Both the position numbers and the translations under genes were made by a program. A model generated the notes under the pieces. That model saw only the letters and a program-made list of their open reading frames with translations. It was not told the origin of the DNA and searched no databases. Shown here in pieces: positions 19,773 through 31,045 of a stretch of DNA of 64,000 nt. Every line of letters starts with the position of its first letter. Position 1 is the first letter of the stretch. Origin of the DNA: Laetiporus sulphureus 93-53 (Eukaryota; Basidiomycota; Agaricomycetes; Polyporales; Laetiporaceae); assembly GCF_001632365.1 (NCBI RefSeq), contig NW_024468520.1, positions 222,271-286,270 of the forward strand, given 5' to 3'.

Positions 19773-20635
19773 CCACAATGCAATTGCAACCCTAATGCAA
19801 TTCACATCTTTCCCGTCTGAATAACACATTCAAAAATCTGAAAAATTCACACAATGTACATGCAAGTATTAAAGTCAAGGTTGCCTGTTCAGATTTTTGA
19901 CATTGCATGTTGCTGGCATATGGTATGAGTAGTTACAGTGAAAAGCCCATTTTGATGCTTTCCTGAGGCTCTCTTGCTCATACAGCTGATCATGGTCTCA
20001 TGAGGCTCTCAGGTAAACTTTGTATATATGTGAACTCTATGTTGATAGAAGCCGACATATATTGCGCGAGCCCTGCGTTCTCTGGGAGGAGTGTAAGGAG
20101 TGAGTGGCTGCCAGAATGAGAATCATACCCAAATAAGGAAGGTTCAGAAGGTCCCATTCGAGCTGAGAATGGCGGAGCTGCGTCGGAGAACATCCATTTT
20201 CAGTGGTGCCGGATCGGACTGTCAAAATGAAGACGTTCCCACACGGTGGCTGATGATTCTTGACAATTGCATTGGTGTTGCGACTGGAAGTCATCCTCGG
20301 ATTCATCCACTTCGCATCCTGTTCACTCACAAATATTTATCAGTGCTCTCAAGACCCAGTCTTTGTAATAATAAAATCTCCGAGGGGGTCTGCTCACTGA
20401 CAGCAGAATAGGACGCGAAACTCTGAAAAAATTGCATTAGTGGGCCAGTGATAGTAAGCAACTGGATTCATTGTCATTTCTATTGTTCTTCGCACGCTAT
20501 GTAACATGTCACGTGCATAAGTCACAAGTCACAAAGCCATCCCACGGCCTGTTTGCAGTCCAGTCTCCGACGTCCATGCGAGTTTATACCTTTGCTTGCT
20601 CTAAGCTTTTTGAGATGTGGTAGAATTGGTGCTTC
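19773..20635. other. intergenic with a small inverted repeat
   Basis: About 860 bp upstream of MTQ1. It contains a perfect 13-bp inverted repeat (TCAAAAATCTGAA at 19830-19842; complement at 19888-19900) with a 45-nt loop. Small open frames on both strands have no recognisable content. Confidence 0.5.
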
Positions 20636-21638
20636 ATGTCCGCAAATCTGCGCTTTGGGACCGCGCAGCTATTCCGCGCCCTTCAATGCGCTATTGGCGC
20701 CGAAGATGCAGCCCAGGAATTGCGATGGATGAAGGATGCACTAAGAAAGCACCCATCTTCTCCAATGCGTCCTCGGAGTCTCGATAGTATGCTCGAACGG
20801 AGAGTGAAGGGAGAACCACTGCAGTATATTATCGGTGTGTGCGGGATGTATCGTTCTTATTCGTACTGGTCGCTGAGCTTATCCGACTATAGGCACTCAG
20901 CCCTTTGGCCCACTAGAGCTGCTTGTCCGTCCGCCAGTCCTTATTCCGCGTCCGGAGACAGAAGACTGGACGATCCGGATTTTGCAGCAGCTGTCGCCGT
21001 CTAGAGATAGGCCGGTGTCCGTGCTTGACCTCTGCACCGGCACAGGCTGTATCCCCTTGTTGCTATGTCGTCTATGGCCACCAGGATCCGTGCATGCAAC
21101 GGGCGTCGACATTTCCGAAGATGCGATCCGGCTTGCAAGGGACAATGCGGAGCTGTGTGGTGTCATGCTCCATGAACCTGGGCAGAACGATGCAGTGCCT
21201 GTCGACATCGCTGGCGATCGGGAGCACAATTGGTTCAGACCAATCCTGGCTGATATACGTGATCCCGATTTTGTTCGCAAGAATGAGCTGCAGAGGCCGT
21301 TCGACGTGATCACGTCCAATCCTCCGTACATCTCGAAGCGTGACTACGAGAAGCTTCCGTCCTCCGTCAAGGACTACGAAGACTGGCGTGCGTTGCTCGG
21401 CGATGACCCAGGTGTCGACGGCCAGGGCCTCACTTTCTATCATGATATTATTGGTCTGCTCAGCAATGGCGAACTAGAAATGCTGAAAAAGGATGGCATT
21501 GTCGTGCTGGAGGTTGGTGAGGGCCAGGCGGGCGATGTCGCAGAATCACTCGAAAGGCGAGCACAACTTCGCGATATCAAGATCTGGAAGGATCCTTGGG
21601 GCAAGGAACGCGTAGTCATTGGAAGATATCACAATTAA
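20636..21638 (+). CDS. MTQ1: protein N5-glutamine methyltransferase, HemK/MTQ1 type
   Basis: Two exons, 20636-20834 and 20893-21638, joined within G|GC; 314 aa. The product has the PrmC/HemK layout: an N-terminal helical domain with LERRVKGEPLQYIIGTQPFG, the linker VLIPRPETEDW, the SAM-binding motif VLDLCTGTGCIPLLLC, and the catalytic NPPY (FDVITSNPPYISKRDYE). HemK enzymes methylate the Gln of the GGQ motif of class I release factors. In fungi Mtq1 acts on the mitochondrial factor and Mtq2 on eRF1. The long N-terminal helical domain and RPETE motif favour the Mtq1/HemK branch. No clear mitochondrial presequence is seen at this start, so location is inferred. Confidence 0.92.
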
Positions 21639-21741
21639 TCATACATCAAGGCAGCGGCATTTCTCATGCCAAGAGCATAGAAGTATAGAGGGGAAAGGTA
21701 GCACAATTGACCTACACGGTACGCACACACGCACGATCCAT

Positions 21742-23234
21742 TCAGTCGCTTTTCTCATCAACTTGCAGGGACTTTTCGAACCCGTTTGTGCCTCCCTCTG
21801 CAGACACAGCTCCACTTGCCTCTACATCTCTCGCTTCATTTGCTCCTTGTTGATCTCCATCTTCTATCTGCCCTCCCGCCCAACGCAGTGCTCGCCCAAG
21901 ATAAAGGGCTAACCACGTCAGTGCTAGCAGCACGGGGACCTCAACCAGCGGGCCGATCGTCGCCGCCAGAGCTTGGTCGGAGCCCACACCGTACACGGCA
22001 ATCGTGACGGCTATCGCAAGTTCCTACAACATGGTTGTGTCAAGGTCACGGCAGATCTTCGCATTGAAGATGCAGCACGTACAAAGTTGTTGCTTCCTGC
22101 GGTGAAGCTCTGTACCACGGCCATTTCGTAGCTCCATCGTTCGCTGTCTCTCTGTCCCTTCGCAAGCGCTCGCCGGCCGAGCCACCACACGAATGCGAAT
22201 GTGCCCGCCCACATCACGGTGAAGTACAGGACGAGCGGTACGATGACACGGAAGACATGGCCGATGTTGTGTATGATGTGGTGCCCTTGATATGCGAACA
22301 GCACGATCACTGTGTACAGCAGGCCGAGTGGAGCTAACGGGGAGATCACGGGAAGGAAACGCTCCGTCAAGAATTGCCGCGAGGTGAAGTATAGCAGGAG
22401 AGCGCGCGTCAGGAGTCCCGCCCCAAGCGGGATACCGAGATACTATGTTTTCGGGATGTTCAAGCGAACATGCGCAGACGATGAAGGCAAGACGTACGAT
22501 GAGGACGGAGATGGCCACCCTTCCATACGACACATGTATATCTGTACCGGCACCTCCCATGATGTTCACGAACCAAACTGCATATGGCGAGTACAGGGCA
22601 ATTTGCAGGATGCTGTTGACGACGACTAGGATGGCACAATAGTTGGCGTCGCCCCGCGCAAGCTGGTTCCAGACCATGACCATGGCGATGCAGCGCGCAA
22701 GACCGACCATGATCACGCCTGTTCGATACGTCGGAAGGTCTGGCAGCGTGGCCCATGCGAAGGCTAGCATGACGAATGGGGCGATGATCCAGTTGAGGAA
22801 GAGCGAGAGGAGGATGTGCACTGCCATAGTGCGTGTGGGCAGGATACGCGGGAGAGCTTCATACTGCACCTTGGTGAGGATGGGCCACATCATCACGATA
22901 AGCCCCACTGCTATGGCTGGAAGACCGTTGGCCAGCATCTCGCGAGATCGAAGGGGAGAAACTTACGGGCGGACACGCTGGCGAAGCGCGCTGTGTCGAA
23001 GGCTGGCTGGACGTTTGGGACGAATTCCCCAATAACGACTCCGACGATCATCGCGACCAGGATTGCCGGTGTCAGAATCTTGTCCATGAGGCTCAATTTC
23101 TTCATGAGAGCTTTGGGAGGTCTATTAGTCTGGGTGCAGAAGGCAACTATGAACTTGTTACACTGACCTTTCGGTGCATCTTCATCGCGTGTTAGTTCGC
23201 AGGGTGCACAGGAGCTGGGTTCGTTCACCGCCAT
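21742..23234 (-). CDS. ACR3: arsenite efflux permease ACR3
   Basis: Exons 23234-22967, 22916-22498, 22442-22083, 22023-21742; 442 aa, about ten membrane segments. Recognisable blocks: VGVVIGEFVPNVQPAF, PIAVGLIVMMWPILTKVQYE, GLARCIAMVMVWN with the Cys needed for arsenite transport in the family, YLGIPLGAGLLTR, and FTAGSNNFELAIAV with the conserved Glu. Acr3 (BART/ACR3 superfamily) expels As(III), and in some members Sb(III), across the plasma membrane. The C-terminal tail (about 50 aa) is hydrophilic. A 45-nt in-frame segment in exon 1 (about 23188-23144) has GT...AG ends and a CTAAT, so it may be an optional intron that changes only the N-terminal tail. No arsenate reductase or regulator gene is next to it. 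Confidence 0.93.
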
Positions 23235-23833
23235 GTTTGATTGTGTTGTTTCCCTTGTCGATTTTCTCAGCAAGGTGGGCAGACGAGATGAAGTGCTTGA
23301 AAAGAGGACGCAGCGCGCTGTTTCGTTCTGCTTAGACGCCGAATTTAGCTTGCAGTCAAATTCATCGTTGTTGCCAAATGCGGCATGCTGGTTGATGCCC
23401 GAGTGCAAATGCAAATGTCACTCTTGGTCCTTGTCCGTACGAGTGTCCGTCTCTGCAGGGAGGCTCGATGCATTAGTTCTTCGAGGTTCTGGAGATATTT
23501 TCAAATAAATATCGATTCTGCACCCTGAGCACTGAACGCCGGCGACCCGTAGATACATACAATCATGCATAAAAACAGAGTCGAGACCGGACTTCATAAT
23601 TCGATGCAACCCTTACTCCGTCATCGGCAAGTACTTACAGAGTACTGACTATGCGTCGTCTGAGCAGGATATCAGCATCGAGTATCCACTCACCCCAGGC
23701 TGTGGATTTTTTTGCCGCCTCATACCATCACGAGGTCACAGGTTGCAATCAGAATCACATTGATACGTGAGGTCAGCTGCTGATGCCTTCGGCCATATAT
23801 ACCTCCGCGGCGTGAATCTCACCGCCACAATTG
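23235..23833. other. divergent intergenic region
   Basis: About 600 bp between the ACR3 start (-) and the SDR promoter (+). It presumably carries the ACR3 promoter. No gene or repeat recognised. Confidence 0.5.
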
Positions 23834-23842
23834 CTATAAAAT
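23834..23842 (+). promoter_or_regulatory. TATA-like box upstream of the SDR gene
   Basis: CTATAAAAT about 110 bp before the start codon at 23950. Placement is plausible for a TATA promoter; no other evidence. Confidence 0.35.
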
Positions 23843-23949
23843 CCAGCGTTCTCAGCACTAACGTCCTCGGTCAAGCACAGCAACCACTGGTCGTGATCGA
23901 CGTTACGAGCTCCAGGTTGAAGTGGTTCTGACTTCTGCTTACTCTCACG

Positions 23950-25443
23950 ATGTCCGAGTCGAAGCCTAATCCGTATGCAAAGAATAAAGTGGCTGCCGGT
24001 GGCGATGACTTCGTAAAGAGAACTGTGACGCGTCTTCAACAGATCCAGTCTCAACTTGAGACCACTCCTCGTAGTGGGCGGCTGCGGGGAAAGGTATGTG
24101 TCATTACGGGAGTTGGATCCATGCTAGGCATAGGGTATGAGGCCTACGTTCTACGGACGCGGGCAACTGTTTATGTCTGCGGAATTCAGGAGAGCGACAG
24201 CACTACAATTCGCTCACGAAGGTATGGTTCAACATGAATGCTGTCACACCTCACATAACGCATATGTACTCATAGGAGCGGCTCGATTGTATCTCATTGA
24301 TTATGATCCAACGAACCTACCAAACCTCAAGTCGACTATCGAACAGAAATATCCCGATGTTAAGGCATGCTCAGTACGCCACTGCGTGGTATTTTGTTCT
24401 CTGACGGGATTATTCGATAGGTCACTACGATTCAGGCAGATGCAACAGACGAAGGAGCAATCTCCGGTGTCTGCAAGCAAGCCGTTCAAGAAGAAGGGCG
24501 TTTAGACGTATTCTTTGCTAATGTAAGACTAGGCATCCAATTTTTTTATATCAACACAACTTAATAAGATTTCATAGGCTGGCATCGCGACGACTAAGGC
24601 ATTGCACGGCGTCACTGCGGAGGCTTTCATGCGAACTCTCAAGATCAACACGCTTTCGTGAGTGTCGTCATGGATGAAGTACAGGGCACGTCATGATTCC
24701 ACAATCAGCTGTTTTCTAGCCGTCAGGTATGCCTCGGAGGCGATGATGAAGACAAATCCCTCTCGTGGTAAGGATTTCAGCGGCGGAAGCATCATCATGA
24801 CAGCGTCAGGTATCACTCCCTGCGATATGCCGTAATCCATTGATTAAAGCTGTTCATAGTCGCGGGAATACGCTCCGGGGCTGGGCCGATCGATTGTAAG
24901 TTAGACTATCTCACTGCGACTATGCGTACATTAACGTTTCAAACGCCCCTTAGATAGCGCTAGTAAAGCTGCGTAAGCCATCACTCGTTTGTTGCGCCAT
25001 TTCCTAGCACCTATCATCCGCTCTAGCGTGAACAACATGGCTCAGACGGCGGCCTACCAACTCCCGAAGACCGACATACGTGTTAATTCGATCTGCCCTG
25101 GCCTGATTGAGACCGGCATGACGGTAGACGTCTTCAATTTCGCGCGATCGAAAGGCGCTGGCCCAAAGATCGGCCAGCTGAACCCATTAGGACGTTACGG
25201 CGTTGCGCAAGGTACGTCACGGAAGTAGCAGACCTAAAGCAAAGCTGATGACAATCCGTCGACATCAGAGGTTGCAAATGTAGTGACATTTCTTGCCTCT
25301 GGTACGTCCTATCTTCCATCTCTGTAACAACGACCTGATCCCACGATCTTCAAGATGAGAGCAGTTATGTGAACGGCCAGAACATTGCAGTCGATGGCGG
25401 CCTTTCGAGCTCCGTCCCTGTCGTGCCTGGTAGATGGTCTTAA
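23950..25443 (+). CDS. short-chain dehydrogenase/reductase
   Basis: Eleven exons: 23950-24134, 24190-24221, 24276-24364 (or 24373), 24421-24522, 24578-24657, 24709-24809, 24860-24895, 24954-24972, 25027-25211, 25269-25301, 25355-25443; about 316-319 aa. It is a classical SDR Rossmann enzyme. The cofactor motif TGVGSMLGIG is at residues 53-62. An acidic Asp-rich loop (LYLIDYDP) after the second strand favours NAD(H). The NAG-like FFANAG, the Ser-bearing MTASVAG, the catalytic Y209-x3-K213 and the RVNSICPGLIETGM loop after it are all present. The YSASK motif is carried by exon 8, only 19 nt. The substrate cannot be told from sequence. Exon 3 ends either at a GC donor (AAG|GCATGC) or 9 nt later at GTACGC. 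Confidence 0.9.
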
Positions 25444-28400
25444 GCGTTGTTGCGAAGTGTCATGCGCCAATTTGCCGTTGGCTGGATCAGATTGATCGGT
25501 ATCTCGTAAGCACGCTATCTTGACGTCCTTTGTAGTTACCGTTGGTGCGGTACCCTTTGTATCCTCTATGGTACAATCACGTTCGTCCGAAAGTCATGAT
25601 GATATGACTCGTGAACAGGTCATCGCATTGCTCTCCGTTGATGCAAAGGATACATATGACGGCTCATATATGTGGAAGCTATCATCCAAAATGCAATTCC
25701 ATGGGAACCATGAGCGCGATTCGAGATTGAGCGGACGTGATCATGATAGCTCATACGTGAGGAGGCTGCGATCCGCCGTAGTGAGAAGTCATGGAATCCA
25801 TGAGGCGGCTCGAAGCGAAACGGACTTTCGACTGTGACAGCCCGTACGTGAGGAAGTCGTCATCCATATTCCGAAGCCTTGGAGACCGTGAATGCTATGA
25901 AGACTTGACTGATACCCAAGCGAGGACATTCAATCTGTCCGAAAACCATACAGGATGAATACGAGGTGAGATTGGCCATGCCGCCGTCTATATCTGAACA
26001 ACGCACCGTTACTGCCCAAGAGCCAATTTCAAACTTCCATCGCACGCGCTCTGAAAATAGATGGCCTAATGACCTCTACCGCCCACACACCCAAGGCTGG
26101 CGCCAAAGAACTTTTCATACTTATGAATGGAACAGGAGCAGTCGAAGTTTGACTCACATGCACGCTGCCGGTGGTGTAGAGGTCTGCTCGCCGACAAGTG
26201 AACGAACAGAGGCCGCAGCTATTGCTCTTGTGCAGAACGCAGAGGATGAATAGGTGAAACAGACGCAGACGGGTGTGGATTTGATATATGCCAGGTAAAT
26301 CAGCCTGCAATCGACGGGGATAATATCAGATAGAGGCTGTAATGTCGCACGCTCGATCGAGAAAGAACCAGAGATGGATTAGCAACCTCATTACTCTGAG
26401 TGGACGAGCAGTTCTGGGGAGAAACGTCAGACAGCCTGCATGTCCAGCGAGCAGCTGAGAGCCGCCGCTTATGTATGGGGCGAGATGTTGGGAAGCGGAC
26501 GTGAAGGCAATCCGTGTCAGGGCGTTGGCTGTTCGCCGTAGCCGAACTGGTTCGCGAAGGTGACTGTGTTGATCAGAAGCACCGACACCGCTCGGCTTCA
26601 TGCTCTGCCGTGGCAGTATAAGGTAGTTTCCACTCAAGCGCAGGGAGGCCATCTGCGCTGGTCGGGAATGTTGCACTGGTGAAAGGTCAAATTCGCGTTG
26701 TTCGACTCGAGATTGTTAGTCTATCAGGCTTACCTACTACGATCAGGTCGTTGCAGATCAGGTGCCGTCAAGCGAAGAAGCCTCGACCCTCGACCCTCGG
26801 AAAGCAACCGTTGGCATTGCAATGGCTCTGACTTCAGGAGAGGTGAGTATATGCCTGCAGCAGATCCTAGAACACAGAACCGACCTAAAATTGCCGGGAG
26901 AAAAACTGCCTTAGGCTGGAAATTTTGAATATCTAAACAGTCCAGTTGGCTAAAGTCAATAGCACAAACACCATAGAGGGGTTGTACGCGCAGTGAAATC
27001 TCTCATTCTTCCTGAGGAGTTGTAGACTGTTACTGAGGACAGGGATAGTGAGCTTTTTCAGACCTCTTCCATTCTCATGGTACGTGCTCCAGAGCTTCCC
27101 TGTACCCAAGGAAGCACCAGAGCACGACCCACGAGAGGGAAGGCATCAGACCGAGTGCCCCTCTGTAAAGTGCATGCTCAGCGTGTGCACTGCAGGTCAT
27201 ACGATGACGAAACGAAAAGCTGGAAAGGAGGCATCCATGGGATGATCTACCCCTTTCCGAGGAGACTGATGATATCTCCTAGAAGTCGCCCCGACGCGTT
27301 CGTTCAACAGTACAGAACGGCTCAAGGACTGGATTGGACGCACCCTGATACCCACGGTTGGACATAATCCTCAGGAAAGGCTCGACGAGTATTTGCGAAC
27401 ATGAGTGGTGTTGAAAAAGCAGGACTCGAGTGACAGTGAGGCCTTTAGAACTTGTTGGGGTTTTAGCTCACCAGTCCATGCCCTTATATCCAGGCCGCTT
27501 GCAGAGGAGTCCTCGGAGCAGTATGGACTCCGTGTCCAATCAAGCGGTAACATGACGAGGCTGCAAGGCTCGTTGGCGTGAGCTGTCCACCCGCAGTTTG
27601 GATGCACGGACAGCACGCCGTGATGGAATCTGAGACCTGAGACGGTGCGCGATCGTTTATGGCGACTATAACGTCCAGCCCGGCTACCTTGCACCCGTAT
27701 CCGCTAGTACAACTCTGGCAAGCTTTCGACTCAGCTGATCCGGCTGATACTCAGATCAGCACTGACTCCGCCACTTTTCTGTCCGGTTCCAATCATCGTC
27801 ACGAACTTGTCTTCGACGCGCTTCTTGCGAGACGGCTTACTGGCTGAATCCCCTGGATGAAGAGGGAAGTCACCGTATCGGAGGTAAAGATTGCCAGAAT
27901 TTCGGATGACTCGGGCATGAGACGGCGAAACAACTGCATGCCAGCTTGCAAGTTTCGCTGCATCGCAACGCCGATCATTAATCATTGCTGAAGGGGACTT
28001 GGAGCGTTGACGCACAGAGCCGCGTCAACAGTCTCCTGCACCACTAGCCTGCCATGCCGGCGTCGCTCTGATTTTTTTAAACAGCCTTTTCTCGGCGAGG
28101 AAAACGCTCTTTTGTGACAGTAATGGCATGACCAACAAAACGAAGGCGTCAACTTGACGAAATTCCATCAGCCATGGGTCTCCTGTATGACTCAGAGTCT
28201 CAAGTTCACGCCCCCTCTTGCAGGCGCAACGCTACCGCATCGGTGACAATGCAGGTCCCTCGCTTGCCCAATGACCACCATCTGTACACCCCGTTGCTTG
28301 GGGTCGTACGACTGCCAGTGCATGTGAAAGCACACATTCACTGTTCTCCGTTCAATGGCCGTTGGATTGCTCCGCAGGCTGACCCCACTGATCTACGCCG

Positions 28401-28951
28401 CGCAGGCAGTAGAACTGTTGGCTGTTGAACCTCACTGGTGTCTCAGCTGACCACCGTGCCTTTGATGGAACTGTCGTGCCTGCTTCGGTGCGAGCTCCAA
28501 TGTCGCATGCCTTTTTCTCGGCGGCATCACCCGCTTGCCGCGCGCTCACTGGCGTCTTCTTCTTCCCAAGACTGCACCCGGTGGCAAAGCGATTTTTTTG
28601 GGACTACTCATTGAGTATGTTGTTCTCTCACTCAGGTCTTGGGATGGCTGATGTCCGTGAAGATGGACCCTGCGAATACCTCCTCGTGCCCGATGATCGC
28701 GCTCTCACGATAGTGCAATCAGCTGGGGTCAGACATCGGAACAAAGTCAAATGCTGCTCGTCGCAATCCTCACTTGGCCAACGGCGATCGCACTGCAGCC
28801 TACTGCAGCTGGGTGAGGTCACGTGTCGTGACGCAGCGGCGGGTGCTGCTCGATGGCCTGCGGGGCGGCTGTCATCGTGAACAGGCTGACAGACGGGACA
28901 CGATCATGGTTCCGCCCGGCAGCGACTCGAACCTCTTGTTCATCTACCACC
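25444..28951. other. gene-poor stretch with a degenerate repeat
   Basis: About 3.5 kb in which I recognise no gene. Open frames of 60-150 codons on both strands overlap and lack motifs. The only structure found is a three-copy imperfect repeat near 25663-25900, described separately. Confidence 0.45.
25663..25900 (+). repeat. three imperfect ~88-bp tandem repeats, possibly coding
   Basis: Copies begin at about 25663, 25750 and 25841 (spacing 87 and 91 bp). Each starts with a CTCATAyGTGAGGA-like core. In the 25520-25837 frame the first two encode GSYMWKLSS...FHGNHE and SSYVRRLRS...SHGIHE. The third, one base out of frame, gives SPYVRKSSS...SLGDRE. The peptide similarity suggests descent from a coding repeat, now perhaps decayed. 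Confidence 0.5.
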
Positions 28952-31045
28952 ATGTCGTCTGCGCCCCCTCCTCCCAAACGCGTCTGTATTGTTGGCGCAG
29001 GCGCGTCTGGGATGTCAGCTGCATATGCGCTCAGTCGACATCCCGAGAAGTACCAGGTGACGGTCTATGACAAGCAGAGTGTCACAGGGGGGATGGCAAG
29101 TTCCATTAACATCGACGCCGACAAGTATGGTGCCGCATACATCAATGATGGCGTGCAAGGCTGTAGTCCTGTCTTCGCGAACACTTTGAGAATGTTTCGG
29201 ATGCTTGGCTTCGAGTCTACGGAAGTAGGGATGCAGTACGTTCTGATCATTACCGGTTGTTCTTCCATTTAATCTGGCTTGCAGGATCAGCTTCGGCAAG
29301 GACGAGAACTTTTGGACGAACGTCTTCCCTACCTCGCTCGTTTCACAGTTCCAGGGAGATATTAAGAAATTCGGCAGGGTGCTCTCTATCATCAAGACAT
29401 TCGAGCCGATATTCGCCGTGATTCCCGTTCACGTCATGCTCAAGATGTTCAGATTTTCGACGGACTTCGGTGAGAAGATGGTGTATCCACTAGTGGCGCT
29501 TTTCTTCGGCACAGGAAATCAAACGCCTTACATTTCATGTGCTATATTGGTAATGTTTCCATTGTTCTCGCATATCGCAGAGTCCACGCTTACCGTGCTT
29601 AGGAACGAGTCTTCATGGATCCGAGTATGCGACTCTTTGAATATTCCGAGAAGAGTCTACTGGCTAGCATTCCCACCATGCTCGCGTTTCCAAAGGTGTG
29701 TCACTTACATATCTGCCGATATGTTCACCCGGAACTCACAATGCTACAGTTGCACGACGTGTATAAGGCCTGGACACATGAAATTACCTCCACAGGGAAC
29801 GTCACTTTCAAACTCCATCATGAGGTGTTGGAAGTCGTTTCACGTCACACGAGGGGAAAAGCCTCCGTCTCTAGTCCGGTTCAGATCCGATACAAAGTTT
29901 CTCATGACGGATTAGAGTCTCATCCAAGGGAAGCTTCCTTCGATGAGATCATTCTAGCCGTCGACGCGGACTCTTGCCTTCATTTATTGGGCAAACAGGC
30001 TACTTGGTTGGAAAGAAAGGTTTTGGGAAATGTAAAGTATCTGTACGACGTCACCATCACGCACAACGACCTAGATTACATGCAGAAGGTGAGCATTTCA
30101 AACATTTGCAATATTGCTGTATTGATTGTATAATTGTCAGTATTACGAGACGCGGTACAATCCTTCACACAACGCACCTGTGGAATCCAGCGCGTCAGCT
30201 CAAGAGCGCCATGAAACGGAAGAGGCGTTTGCCTTTGCCGAGCGCAATTTCCGCCCCCTCTACTACACCATGCAGTACCCGCAGGACAAATCCAAGATTG
30301 AAATGAGCTTCGACCTGACGCACTATCAGCCTCAGTTTCGGGGTGCGAAGCCAGCCGGGCCGATTGATCTTGATAGCAGGAGTGATCATAGGAACGAATG
30401 CCGCGCTGCGGACGCCACATGTGCTGCACAGCATGCAAGCGAGGGCGAGATGGGTGCGCCTGCGCGGACGGGCAAGGACGCTAATGGGCAGCCGGAGCCG
30501 CCGCTGGAGAAGCACGTCTTCCAGACAATCTTCCTGGATCGTGATGGTTCGCAGAATTTGTGGACATGGAAAGACATCAACCCCGAGAAGAAGATCTTCG
30601 AAAAGTGGTGGAAGCAGCAATCTCACCGCTGGCAGCACTATGCGGGCACGGTGCCATGGATGATGTGGATCAACGGCAAGAACAACACATAGTACGTTCC
30701 ACTATTCCTCACCTGTGACTAATAGATGACCAACAATACGTAGTTACGCTGGCGCTTGGTCTGGTATGTCTTCGTCGTGTTGACGTTTGGGAAGTCGTGA
30801 GGCTAAGTCATGCCGTAGTACTGAATATGCACGAGTTGGCGGTGACGTCCGGCTTCGCGGCTGCCTATAGGCTGGGCGCCGAGTATCCATTCCACGGCGA
30901 TGAAGACTGCGAACGGCTCTTCAAGATGTACCTGGCCGCAAGCCACGGCGTCAGAATGGTGGGTCAAGCTCGCTTTATATGTGAATGGGGCTTATCACGC
31001 ATTCGCTGCCAGAGAAAGGAAGATAGGAAGGGAATCTTTTCCTGA
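28952..31045 (+). CDS. FAD/NAD(P)-binding amine oxidase-like oxidoreductase
   Basis: Seven exons: 28952-29235, 29285-29549, 29603-29695, 29750-30088, 30141-30691, 30744-30763, 30819-31045; about 592 aa. The N-terminus has the dinucleotide-binding motif VCIVGAGASGMSAAYAL followed by the Glu/Asp-type strand end (VTVYDKQSVTGGMAS), as in FAD-dependent amine-oxidase/desaturase-like flavoproteins (the NAD_binding_8 fold). A second cofactor-contact segment near the end reads LAVTSGFAAAYRLGAEYPF. The middle is family-variable. Basidiomycetes carry many such proteins of unknown substrate. Exon 6 is a 20-nt microexon encoding YAGAWS, the conserved flavin-proximal block. A 54-nt in-frame segment at 30959-31012 may be a final intron. 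There is no signal peptide, so it is probably intracellular. The substrate is not assignable. Confidence 0.85.

Noticed and set aside
24365..24373. GC donor AAG|GCATGC in the SDR gene as a firm second GC-AG intron
   Set aside because: A GT donor 9 nt downstream keeps the frame and is just as compatible, so I do not claim a GC donor here.
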